The position numbers were made by a program, and so were the translations under genes. DNA of 64,000 bases from Heterobasidion occidentale (Eukaryota; Basidiomycota; Agaricomycetes; Russulales; Bondarzewiaceae). The notes under the pieces are model-generated. The model ran no database searches. It saw nothing but the letters and a program-made list of their open reading frames with translations, and had not been told where the DNA came from. This document shows positions 10,359 to 21,529 of the stretch, piece after piece (the stretch's first letter is position 1; the number at the start of each line of letters is the position of its first letter). The stretch lies in NCBI GenBank assembly GCA_039111635.1, contig JBCAQO010000014.1:2170001-2234000 (forward strand). Reading direction: 5' to 3'.

Positions 10359-12781
10359 TCAGGAGTTCCTCGCCTCGCGCGCCTCGGCCTGTTCGCGCCA
10401 GCGCCCGCCCTTGTACAACACGAGGAGGATGAGCAACTCACAGATGATGAGGAGACCCGTCCAGAGGCTGTAGAGCCCGCCGTCGCCGATCTTGTCCTGC
10501 GTGGATGCGGGGCGCGCGCGCGATGGAGGCGCGGGTGAGCGGCGGGAGGGAAAGGGAAGAGAGGAGGGGGAAGGGGAAGGGAAGGAGCGGGTTGCGTACC
10601 TGGAGAGGGACGGCGACTTCGGCGAAGGTGAAGGCGAAGAGGCCGCGCAGGCAGCTGTTGGCGGCGACGGCGGAGGAGGAGCGGCCGACGTTGGCGTCTA
10701 CGATGTAGGACAGGGTGCTCGAGTAGATCCAGCTGTTGAATGATGTGCGGGAAGACAGAAGGGATGGAAGATGCGGGAGCGAGGAGAGATGCAAGACGGG
10801 GAAGGCCGGGAAGGCCGGGGGTTGTCAGAGAGGAAGGAGGAAAGGGAGGACGGGAAGGGAGGGCGCGTACATATTGAAAAAGCCGGAGAAGAAGAGCGCG
10901 ACGCAGATCGAGGCGACGTGCGTGCGTTTTTCGGCGAGCCAGGCGTAGGCGATGACAGAGAGGGGCAGGAACAACATGGCAGCTTTCGTGCTTTGGAGAC
11001 GCGTCTGCAATGGGTGGGGAGAGCGGGAGAGCGGGGATGTGCGAAGGTGCGCACGTGCGCGCACACACACGGCGCGTAAGATGTGTATAAGGGTGACGGA
11101 TGGAATGGGGAGGGAGGGCAGGAGTGCTTACCTCGGCGATGGTGTGTCCGCCCTGTGCTCTAAGTTTTTTGAGGACGTGGTCAGACCATCGGCCGCCTAG
11201 GATGCTGCCGAAGATGCAGCCTGTAGAATTGTTAGGGTCTCGTCGACGATATTTAAATGATCCCTGCTCACCGACGCCATATGAGAGGAGGACAAGTCCG
11301 GTCTTCAGGGCATTGTAGTTGTATTTCACTTCGAGCGTCAGTACGCAGGTGTACGAGATGCAGTTACCAAACCCGGAAAGGAAGCCTGCATTATACACAG
11401 CGCGGTAAGGATGCGAAGAAGAAATAGTTAATGAGGCGCCTACCAGACGCGGAGAGGATAGCAAGGTTGTTCCATCGCCGCAGTATGAGAACAACAGGCG
11501 GGAGTGGATTCACATCTTTGAGGGAAAGCTTGACCTCGTGGGCCGGCACGGCAGGGGCGGTCACAACTTCCTTCTCCTTTTGCTCTTCAGCAGCTTCGAG
11601 GTCAGGCGCAGGCGTGCTCTTCCCCGAGCGTAGCGTCGCCATGCTCGAGCGCCTCGATGCGATAAGCTCCTTCTCGTGCTGATGTTCCTTGACGCTTTTC
11701 AGTACTGTCTGATACAACAAGCTCCGCTCCATGCGGAACGTGTCGCGGAAGAAGAACAGAAAGGCGACGAGGCAGCAGCCCATGAAGATTGCGAGGAACC
11801 AGAACGTTGCGCGCCAGGATAAGAACTGCGTGAGCACGCCGCCGAGGATAGGCCCGAGGGAGGGTCCCAGGAGCGGTGCGGCGTAGTAGATGCCCATCAT
11901 GGTTCCGCGCTCGGCTTGGTCGTAAATGTCGGCTAGCGTCGCAGCACCGATTGCCATCACTGCACTTGACCTATGGACGTGGTGCGTGAGTATGTGACAT
12001 GCGTGAAAAGACGAATGAAATGAAAACAGTGGCCATGTGGAGTGTGTTATGAAGGATGAAGAGATGGTAAGAGATATCGGGACCCACCCGACCGCTTGAA
12101 GACACCTCATTCCGATGAGGACCTGTATAGTCTTAGCTAAAGCTGCAACTACACAACCCACGACTGCGATGGCGATCGACGTGATATACACAATCTAAAG
12201 ACGCGATTTGGCGATGAGGATCCGTGTGCAGGAGAACATAGCTGAGTAAAAGAGACCTCTACACACCTTTCGGCCTTTGATTTCGCTGATGACGCTCCAT
12301 AGCAGAGGCACTATGCCTTGGATGAGGATGAACAACGCGAGGCTGAGGGAGATCTGTCCACTTGTAGCATGGAGCTCAGACTTTATCAGCTCGATACCGG
12401 CTAAAAGAAACGTGACTCGAAAGAGGATACAGATGAGCTGATACAGTAGACTCACGATTATAGATATTCGTGGCCAAGCCTTGAATCAAAGATGCGCTTG
12501 CAATTATAGCAAGGATTACAGCCTGAAACAGATTGAGGACAACATTTGGGAGCATACAGGTCCAAAATGCTCACCTTGCGTGCTGGGGACCATTTCCTGG
12601 GATCATCTTGTACATGCACATGCTCTATGTCGGGCTTATCAACTACCGCAGGCTCAAGAGGACTCGGCGGTGCTGCTTTTGCCGTCTTTAGACCGGGAAC
12701 GTCGATAATCTCTGGTGCAGGCATGTAGGGAGTTGTAGGCAAGATTGCACTCGGGCCATCTATGCTGAGAGTCGTGGCCAT
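10359..12781 (-). CDS. MFS transporter, DHA1 drug:H+ antiporter type
   Basis: Minus strand, about nine exons, start ATG at 12781 and stop at 10359-10361 after EARNS. An in-frame ATG at 12880 is the alternative start. The N-terminal 75 residues are Pro/Ala-rich and cytosolic. In order come helix 1 (AVILAIIASASLIQGLATNI), a stretch ending GRK that corresponds to MFS motif A, the helix-4 region (VLIGMRCLQAVG / SSAVMAIGAATLADI) and the antiporter motif C (PLLGPSLGPILGG) in helix 5. A charged central loop follows, with a Ser/Thr- and Glu-rich stretch, then six further helices. Motif C and the ADIYDQAERG block point to the Qdr/Flr/Dtr-like DHA1 group of plasma-membrane exporters of drugs, polyamines or small metabolites. 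The substrate cannot be told. Intron phases agree throughout and no frame slips were seen. Confidence 0.75.
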
Positions 12782-13992
12782 GCTCGGGTGGGTCGTTAGT
12801 GGCGGGTCGTTAGTAGCGTGAGGATTGACCACAGACTGAAAACTGTGGAGGATGGGGGGACCAAAATGCTCGAACGGCATGCATATTTATGTGTAGGATG
12901 TTCGCTCCATCGGACGAATGGACCATGGTAGTTGTGTCTTGAGGACGTGTTGCCACGACGGTATGTTCTTCCGTGACTCGTCATTTGGCCATCGGCTCGC
13001 GAAGGTCGCGCATAATTTCGGGATTGCTGTCCGAAAAACTTCTTTTCATGAGACGCCCATATAAATCCTCTGGAGATCTTGCTTGATCCTTCCTGAAGGC
13101 TTAGATTGGGGCTCGCTTGTAGCCTTCCGAAACAGAAGGGACTGGGAGTGGTCAAGAAGGAGTCTGAGTTCAAATTCCGCGGCAAAAGGAGCGCCGTAAC
13201 CGCAAAGCATCGACCCACCTCATCCTGCAGTCTGCACTGTCTGCAGAGCAGAGCACACCACCCTGGCCGTGGGAAGGAACCTCAAGGGCTTGCCACCAGC
13301 CTTGCAGAGCTCCGTAGCTCTCCAGCAGTTCTCCCTCACCTGGCAGAATCGCAGATCATCGTCCATCGGTATGGCAGACTAGGCATACATGGACGACCAC
13401 GTCTGTTTCTGCGTTCTGCGGACGTATCGCCGATCTCAGTCGCTGGCATGTTATATGTAGGTTCTATTAATATTAACACAACAGAGGGCCAGTAACATCG
13501 TGTCTATCTATACATCCGACATCCTCGTGCATTCCGTTGCCTCGGCTCCTTATGCTATATCGGTCTTTTCCATGGGTTTGACTGATTGTGGCTTTACATG
13601 ACCTCATAATACCAACGATAATCGCGTGTACACTGTACACCCATTGACAAGCCCTTTTGTCCTACACGTTGTATTTCAGACGTACATTCTTCGTGTTCAA
13701 GGAAACGTTCGAGAAATTTGAGAAGCAACCACCATTATCTGCCACTGCACCATGAGGATTTTGAAGCCTGCTAAAGCACCATCAGGCTGGTCCCAACAGT
13801 ACATACAGAGCTCGAGTATTACGCGAGGGTACGCGTCGCTATCACATGGTTTGATAAAGCCACGTGAGTGCATGTTAATTACGTCATGGAGAGGTCCAAG
13901 ATTATGTTTTCCAGGCCGTTTTGTTGACCAACCAACACCTGTATACCTTCGCAGCATCAATCTAAGGGCATTTCGACTGATCTAATCTCTCT
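12782..13992. other. 1.2 kb between divergent MFS and IWR1 genes
   Basis: This stretch lies between the start of the MFS gene (minus) and the start of IWR1 (plus), so it holds both promoters. Open frames on either strand are short and carry no recognised motif. No repeat or mobile element was noticed. Confidence 0.4.
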
Positions 13993-15404
13993 ATGCAATC
14001 CGATACTCTTCAGCAACCTTATACGATATTACGCATCAAGAGAAAGCGAAATGAGGAGCCTTTGGATGCACTAGGTGAATTGCTTTCTCGTCAGGTCTTG
14101 GTGCGAACATGCCAACGACACGCTTCGATCTTCGAAAAAGTTGTCGAATCTGACAGACGCAAGAAGTCGCGCCCGGGGCTAGATGTGTTCCAATTCGCAG
14201 AGACGGTGGCAGAAAACGAATGGGACGAGAGACGGGCAAAGGAGGTGCAGGTACGTATGAAACGCTTATTTTTCATTTTGCAGTATGAAAGCGTCTTCAC
14301 GTGTGTTTTTGGTGTGTAGGACCGCATCTCTGCGCTCGCGCGCGAACGAATGAACAACCCGGCCGCAATTGCTAATGAGGCCCGACCGCGGCCAGACTCT
14401 ACTAGACAGTACACCGTCATCACACAGGAGGATCCGCAAGTGCTGCCGCGACTTCCCGTCGCACCGTATGTCTACTGCGCCGCTGTGGCTTGAGCAGTCG
14501 CAACCTCGTTGCTGATCATCGATGTAGACCCCAGGTGATGTCTGCGAAGGAGCTGGAGCGCCAGAAGCAGCAAAAGATCAATAATGATTTCAAGCTCTAT
14601 GACGCCATCCTTGCCTCGAAAGCATCCCCTGTCCCGTCCGCACCCGAGGTCGATGAGGAGATGGAAAAGTTTCAGTCTCTGTTACAGGACTACCTGCAAG
14701 GTAAGCTTTCTCTTCATTGTAGCTGTCAGACATCCTTGTTCCTCATGCCTTCTCGCAGTTCATGACATCACACCATTTTCACCGCCACCCTCAGCCCTCG
14801 CTTCGTCCCGAGCACTGCCCGTACAGATGCCTCCACCCTCTGCACCGAGTGACGACCCAGACTACGTCTATGATGTGTTCTATCACCGTGCTGGAGCACT
14901 GCTCGAAAATGAGAACGTTACCAACATTGGAACGCTGTAAGCTCCTGTTTTCCATTCCTCGTCTCTGCGCACTTTCTGGCCATCTATGGTCATTTTCAAC
15001 CCATTCTCGTGATTCTCTCATGCAATCATCGAAACCCACCATCTAGAATTGGCCTGCCCGCGTCTTTCGCCGACCCACATTCCTCTGATTCTGAATCCGA
15101 AGAGGAGGATGAAGCTGATGAAGACTCCAACGGTGCGCTTATCTTTTATATTCGAAGTGCCTCTGTTCTTGATTCTGAATGTTGGGTGCGATACACAGCG
15201 GAGGAATATTACAAAAACGACTATCCTGAGGAAGATAGCTACGAGGGCTCTAGTGGTGAGTTGATCCTTGTTACAATCGATAAAATATGGGATTGCTGCT
15301 AACGTTCGGATTGATGTTGTGTGTAACCACCAGATGAGTTTCACGAGCACTCTGAAGACGATGATTTTGCGAGAGACGATGACGACGACCACGAATGGAG
15401 GTGA
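13993..15404 (+). CDS. IWR1-like RNA polymerase II nuclear import factor
   Basis: Eight exons: 13993-14074, 14141-14250, 14320-14465, 14528-14700, 14759-14936, 15047-15132, 15199-15255 and 15334-15404. They sum to 903 bases, a whole number of codons, giving 300 residues. The N-terminus has the family hallmark ILRIKRKRNEEPLDALVVE. The Iwr1 domain lies in the C-terminal half: DYVYDVFYHRAG, then an acidic Ser/Glu stretch, then AEEYYKNDYPEE, ending in an Asp-rich tail. In yeast, Iwr1 binds assembled RNA polymerase II in the cytoplasm and carries it into the nucleus via importin alpha; the basic N-terminal stretch is its nuclear localisation signal. Every intron has a good GT and AG, and the phases close exactly, so this is one of the best-supported models here. 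Confidence 0.9.
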
Positions 15405-16174
15405 TGCGCTTCTGCCGCGCGGTGCAACGTACGTACACTGGGACTTTGGATTTTGTTTTACATGCACGTTTTGTCTGTTGCCACGGTTGTGAAGTGGTTC
15501 TGTCAAGGTGAAGGCCTCGCTCATAACAAATATATCAGCCTGATCTAGTGACGATTCCTAGAAACTTGTGGAACCGAGTGCTTTTTTCGCCGTAAGCTTG
15601 ACTTAATTGTCTTTTCAAACTTGTACAAGCAAGGTATTCATCAACCGACAGAATGATCAACTTCGCGCAAGCCATGAACTCGAACCTCTATTATCCAATT
15701 ACAGTGGTAATTTCAAAGATATTCCTTCTGAGACCTTCCACAGGCCGAGAGCCATCGTCATGATGTTCGCGGTATCACCTCTCAACAATAACGGCAAGCA
15801 CCTTCCCGTTAATCCTCCTCGCATTGAGCCATCCAGTCAGAGTACAATTTGGGGCATGCTGTTCTTCACGAAATAACAGAGACGGAAAGCCAGGTAAGAT
15901 CGAAGAGGAGGTCAGAAAAATCTGGCCACAACACTTGGATAGGGTACGACGGGACAACGCTGTGACGATTTGCGGCGTTCGTTAGTCCCATGAGCTCATT
16001 CCGTATGGCGAACACGATGCTGAGTACCCGCAGAGCGTAACGAGGGAATATGTGACATCACCACCCTTCTCCTTTAAACGAACTCGTGAACTTTTCTCTC
16101 TCTCTCAAAAAAACGAAAAAGCTTCTGGACGCAATACTCGGGAGCAATTTAAGAAATAAATATGGAAGACCTAA
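15405..16174. other. intergenic region between convergent IWR1 and tyrosinase genes
   Basis: About 0.77 kb holding the 3' ends of two convergent genes. It contains a short pyrimidine tract and an A-run near 16091-16125 but no supported gene. Confidence 0.4.
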
Positions 16175-17856
16175 TCATGAATCGTAGACGTAGCACAGCA
16201 TACCGCTAGTCGTGTCGAACACGTCGTAGATAGTGGCCTGGTCAAATAACCCGTCAGCCGGCATGGTCGAGTTCAGCTGTTAGCCAATGGCAATTCAGTG
16301 AGCTGTGTCACGATCAGACAATGGAGAGACGCACATTCAGGGCAGACCCTGCGCCGTTGGGGTACTGGTCGTAGTATGTCCGATTGTCGAAAGCCTGCAC
16401 GGAGCCTCCTTCGAAAGCCCAGAAGTTCGACCGGTTCTTGTGCTGCCAATCATACCACACTTTGTCGACCATCTGCATATATCGGGAGTGCATCAGCGAC
16501 GACCCTCGTATGCGTAGAAGGGGATGTGCTCACAGCATGGTGCATCCAGAACAGTGGCTCTGTAAGAAGGCATGCCACAAGCGCCAATATGAAAATCAAG
16601 AGATTCCGCGGAGATGCGCGGTTTGGACGTACCGTTGGGCGACCAGGTGGGCCCCGCGGTGCAGTTGGTCGGCGCGTTTTTGGGGCATTGGCCGCCGAGG
16701 TCGCTGTGCAATGAGCGAGAGTGCGCAGTCAGTCGACGTGTCGTATTGAGGAACGAATGACACACCCTCCCATTATCTCGTGGACAGAGCTGTGCGCGCC
16801 CTGGATCTCGCAGTTAGCTATCTACTCTACTAGATACGACGGAATGGAGAGTGACGGAGGAGTACAGGTTGCCCAGTGGACAGCAGAAATCATGGACGAA
16901 CGGGGCGGGCTGACTGACCTCGAATGACTCAAAGTACGCCTGGAACCCCTTGTAGTCTCCGACGAAGCCGTTCACCATCTTCGAGACTTCCGACTTCGTG
17001 AACGAGGCGTTGGCCAGCTCGTCAGGCTCGTCGAAGAAGCTCGTCGGCGTCGAGTGGAGGAAGGGTTGCAGCGTGAAGTTGCGGCGGAGGGTATGCGGGA
17101 CGGGGTACGAGACGTGCAAGTCGCTGAAGCCGCCTTTTGGAACCTGGTAGTCGTTCTCGGGATCTCCCCAGCCTCCTAGGCCGCTCTTGGTGTCGTTTTC
17201 CTTCCAAAAATCGGAGTTGAAGAAGTCGGGGGCGTCTTCACGAAGGAGATGTCAGATACTCGGCGTCTGCACGATGCGTGCAGAGGGCGTACCTAAGCTC
17301 CAGTCCCAGTATGGCGAGGACCCGGTGTAGCCGCATCGTTCTTTGAGCGCCGACTCGTACACGGCTACATACCATCTGTGCCACGGGAGGAAGAGACCGG
17401 TAAAGTGTATCTAAAGAGACGTAGCTTCAGCCACAGAGCTACTCGATAGGTACGGAGCACTGACCACAACGTTCAAGTCCATGTGCATGTAAACGAAGTC
17501 TGCGAATCTTCTGTGAGCGGGAAGTCGCGCGAAAGAACAAATAAATCACCATCATAGTAAGATCCCGACGCGTTGACAGGTTGGATTTGAGAAAGAGATA
17601 CGTTGACCGAGGGCGTCAGATTCGGGTCGTGAGGCAAGTGAGAGAGACACTGATAGGATTGACGCGAGTGAGTGAGCGATCACATAGACGGTATCGGCGA
17701 GACGCTTGCCTTGACGGCCGAGATCCAATTGGATTTCTCCTTGGTGCTCATCTTCCTCCACTCCCTACGAACTGAAGGATTTGTGCAAGCGGCATTGACT
17801 GCAAACGAAGAAAGCGCAGTGGCAAGGGCACCGAGAGCGAGAGCTTTCAAAAACAT
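16175..17856 (-). CDS. secreted tyrosinase-type dicopper protein
   Basis: Minus strand with roughly eight exons; ATG at 17856, stop at 16175-16177. A signal peptide of about 22 residues (MFLKALALGALATALSS) precedes the mature start. The CuA site is visible as MHMDLN, then IHFTGLFLPWHRW, split by an intron. The CuB site is AHSSVHE (HxxxH) and FWMHH, also split by an intron right after the His pair. Other family marks are YWDW after CuA and Cys residues near CGYTGSS and GGQCPKN. The protein ends a few residues after LCYVYD, with no C-terminal shielding domain. It therefore resembles the short secreted tyrosinase-like proteins of basidiomycetes and not the long cytosolic mushroom tyrosinases. 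Likely reaction: oxidation of phenols outside the cell; substrate unknown. All six His ligands appear present. Confidence 0.85.
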
Positions 17857-18886
17857 GGCCAGTGATAGGGTGGCAGCCGAATCTGAAAGAAGGGGGGAAA
17901 CGAGGAGCCTGAGGATTGAGGACAACGGATACGCTTTATACGAGTGTCGGACTGTTTAAACCACAAACGTAAGCCCGGATAGTTTGGCATCCTGTCCGAT
18001 TGACCATCCAAGCACCGGTGTGCAAGATAGAGTCAACCTGATGAAGCAGTGTTCTGTTATCTGAAGAAGGGGGTCCCGCATACATACACAGCTGTGAATC
18101 GCTGCCGTGGAGCGCCTGCGCGGCGCAGTCGCGGTGCCTATTGAGTGCAAGATTCTGAGCACACTGAGCAGAATAACGCGGATGAAGTTAGGGCGTTGCA
18201 CCCTCGTCGAGTTCTGACTTCCGTGCAGCGAGGCATCGGGGGAATGGCCGCTTGGCGCCTTCCGCCCCCGTACCCTTGGTGAGGCCGAGTGCCGATGATC
18301 GTTCGAGCGTTCACTACCCTCACATGACGGATCAAATGAAGGTCGACGAGCAGTATTTGTACTTCGCTGTCAAAAAACCCATAACGGGAGAGCGCGCATG
18401 TGGTCAAATGACATTTGCATCAACAACGGTCTGGCCCGTAGAACAGGAGCAACCTACTTGTTGTCTTTTCGACTATCACTGCCAAACCCCACATCTTGAC
18501 GCAGTCGAACAGCTCTGGACGCAGGCAATCTCCGTTGCTGAAGACTCATAGGTCCCCGGATTGCTCCAAGGTTCAAGAAGCAACAGATTTCCACGCCTGC
18601 CGATCCTCGGATGCCTATCTCCTGCAGTTCAATTGGGCAGCAGTCGCGGCTTCGACAGCATCATCGATAAGTAAATGTTTCCGTGCTTTCGAATCATATT
18701 CCGTCGTCTCGACTGGCGAGAACACATCACGCGGGACTCCACGATGCATGCGAGACAAAACCGCCCCATCCTGTTGGTCCTCAAGGACCCAATATACATA
18801 CCGTAACGCAACACACCGAACAGATCGAGAAGAAGGTCACACTGCTACATGGCTTCGCTCCGGAGGCACGATTTCACGCGCTTCCG
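17857..18886. other. 1 kb without a supported gene
   Basis: Upstream of the tyrosinase gene and downstream of the histidine phosphatase gene, both on the minus strand. It holds the tyrosinase promoter. Open frames are short and unmotifed on both strands. Confidence 0.4.
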
Positions 18887-21088
18887 TCATAGCTCCCCTA
18901 AAAAAAGTCCATCAAGGCGACGTCGGCACCTCGTTTCATCATCCAAAGTGACGGCCGCGCGCGCGCTCACCTGCTGTTTTTTCTCCGTCGGGCTCGCCTC
19001 GACTGCCCGCCTCGGCCGCCTGCCGAGGACGAGCACGCCCAGGAAGGCCAGCACCCCGAGAGCCATGGCCAGGACCGCGATGGTCAGCCCTGCGCCGAGG
19101 AAGCCAGCGCCGACGGGGCTGATCTTCTGGTGCGTCTTGGCCTGCGCCGCAGCGAGCGCGAGCGCGCCGCACCCCCGATCCTGCGTGTTCGCACACACGC
19201 TGCACCACTCCGCCGTCGTGTTCACCGCAGCGGGCTGCGTCGGCAATGGAGGTCGAGGATCGTCATGTGCGAGGACGCGCCCGATGCAGACAGAGGGTAT
19301 ACAGGGGGGAGAACGCGGTCGGCAAGGCGATGCGTACATTCAGGCACGGGAGCGGGAATTGAGGGACTCACGGCCAGGGCGCTCACGAAGGACGCGAGCG
19401 GGACATCGCCATCGGAGCCGAACAGGTTGTACGTGTGGAACGAGTCCGCAGTCCCGTTCTTGAAATTGAAGCGCAGCACGGGCTCGCCGCCGGAAGACGC
19501 CTGGCGCACTTCGAGGGCCACGGCGGCGGCGTAGTCGACTGTTCGCAGACGCGGTGCCGTGCGCCGTCATAACAGGCCCGCGTGTGTTTCGGTGGGGGAG
19601 GGAGGGCGAGGGTCATATGAGCGGAACGGCACGCCGCAAGCGGGTCCGAGTTCGGTCGACTTACCGATGCCCGCGAGGCTGGGGTTCGCCTCGGCGACGC
19701 CGGTCATGTTGAAGAGGGAGAGGAAGGGTTTGTAAGAGATGGCGATGATGTCAACCTTCAGGGCGTCCGAGCCGTTGGCGATTCGCTGCAGGCCGGTGAT
19801 CATCGAAGGCAGGGCCGTGCGAGCGGCGACTGTGCAGGTGAGGCGAGGGGGGTTCGAGGGGCGTGACATCGGGGGTTCAGACGCGCGCGCAGACGCCGGA
19901 GCGATAAGAGAGACGCACTGTTTCCGATGCTGTCCCGCTGGGGCGCGCTGAAGGAGTTGTACTGGTGCCAGTTCGCGAGCGCGCGCACCTGCGCGAGGTA
20001 CGTGTCCGGGAGGTCGTTGAGGAACGTGGCGTTGTGGATGGACTGGACGTTCATGTAGTCGAAGATCTAACGGGCGCGACGTCAACAGGGTTTTGGCAAG
20101 ACCAAGAACTGTTCGGGCGCACGTTCCACTGCAGACAGGGTACATGTTCATCAGCACGAGGCGACATTGGGAGTAAGCCTGGACGTACCATGTTTTTGAG
20201 CACGACCGGGCGTCCGTCCAGGTAGGGCTTCAGCTGGCCGAGGAAAGACGCGCTCTCCTGCGTCTTTTGCGCGAACTCGGACGAGTTGTAGAACGCGTTG
20301 ACGTAGTTCGTGAAGGTCTGCGAGGCCGAGCCAGATGAGACTCCCAAGACGGTATATTACACAGTGTCTGGTCTGCGCTCACCCCGCAGGAAGTGAACCC
20401 CTCGAGCGAAACGTCGTTGCTGGACTCGACAGACGCGACTGTGATAGTTCATCAGACGACAGGCCCGACACACCCCGCGGACGAATCACTCACCGGGAAC
20501 GTACTGAAGCCCAACCCGCCAAAACAGGCATCACCACGCAGTCAGCGCCCTCTCCCAACCCACCGTCGCCGCCGTAGCGAGGCCGCACGCACCTGGTAGC
20601 CCGACAAGGGCCCCACGACGGTCGTCCCGTTCGCGAGCGTCGTGTTGTACGCGCTCGTCGCGGGCCACATCCCCTGCGTGAGCGACACCGCCGAGTCGTA
20701 GATCACGCCGCCCTCGTCGCCCGCGTCGGCGCTGACCGCGACCTGCGTCGGGTCGAAGAGGGCGGTGCCGTTCAGGCCCGCGATGTTCGACGGGGATGAC
20801 GCGTTGAGGTACAGCGCGCGCAGCAGCCCGCCGAGCTGGAGGTGTTGTTGCTGGTGCGCGCGCGCGAGGGGCACGGGGACGGCGGCGGAAGGAACGAGGG
20901 AGGGCGGGAGGGCTGGGTGAGAGCGGGCGCGAAAGGCAGGCGCGGGGGCGAGCACGTACGTTGCCGAGCGGGGTGATCCTGGTCGCCGAGGCGGCGTACG
21001 TGTTCGGGTCCTGGTAGAACCCCTGGCGGTCGCCGTGCCTCGCGAGCACGAGGACGCCGAGCACGGTGCTGTTCGCGTCGCTGGACAT
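18887..21088 (-). CDS. membrane-anchored histidine phosphatase (acid phosphatase-like)
   Basis: Minus strand, about eight exons from ATG 21088. The catalytic signature ARHGDRQGFY is at about residue 16-25, as in clade-2 histidine phosphatases (acid phosphatases, phytases and related lipid phosphatases), where this His is phosphorylated during catalysis. Downstream come the Asn-rich, probably glycosylated segments LYLNASSP and TTLANGTTVVGPLSGYQ, and further on FHTYNLFGSDGDVPLASF near the usual place of the proton donor, although no plain HD or HE dipeptide is obvious. After a Cys-bearing juxtamembrane stretch (EWCSVCANTQDRGCGAL) there is one strong membrane helix (LTIAVLAMALGVLAFLGVLV) followed by a basic tail, giving a C-terminal anchor. 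No N-terminal signal peptide is seen, so either the start lies upstream or the protein is tail-anchored. The last exon end is uncertain; an intron at the final GTGAGC would shift the stop. Confidence 0.7.
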
Positions 21089-21529
21089 CGCTGATGACTC
21101 GTCGCTTTCTGCTGTGGCGCCCGCGCGCGTTATCAGATAATCACGATCAGCGATCGCCGCCCGTCGAGATGAGATTGTGCGCGCGCGTTCGCTTCACGCA
21201 CCCGGTTCAGTAGGACGGGCTAGCGCAGGGCTGGCGGCGACGGTGGACGAGAAACGAGCAGAGCAGCACGAGGGGGTCGAGAGAGACGATCAGCGAGAGG
21301 CACATGCCAGGGCGACACCTTATATACCCCATCTTATCCGCCGGCAAAAAAAAAGATAAGATTAGAGGAGCGCGAATAGCCGAAAGCGGAAGGTGTCTAG
21401 GTTCGCGACCTCATGCTCCCGCTGCTCTATATTTATTGGTTCTTCCCACTGCAGGCTCTCGCAAGGGTCATGCCATCATCGTCTATACAGGGACGTGGCC
21501 CGACCCCGCCCATGCTTTGTACTCTCCAA
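21089..21529. other. promoter region of the histidine phosphatase gene
   Basis: GC-rich 0.44 kb between two minus-strand genes. It holds the 5' flank of the phosphatase and the 3' flank of BOR1. No gene was recognised. Confidence 0.4.

Noticed and set aside
10181..11494. Long minus-strand frame running past the MFS stop codon
   Set aside because: It overlaps MFS exons in a different frame and is Arg/Pro/Ser-rich; the conserved helices lie in the spliced frame that ends at 10359.
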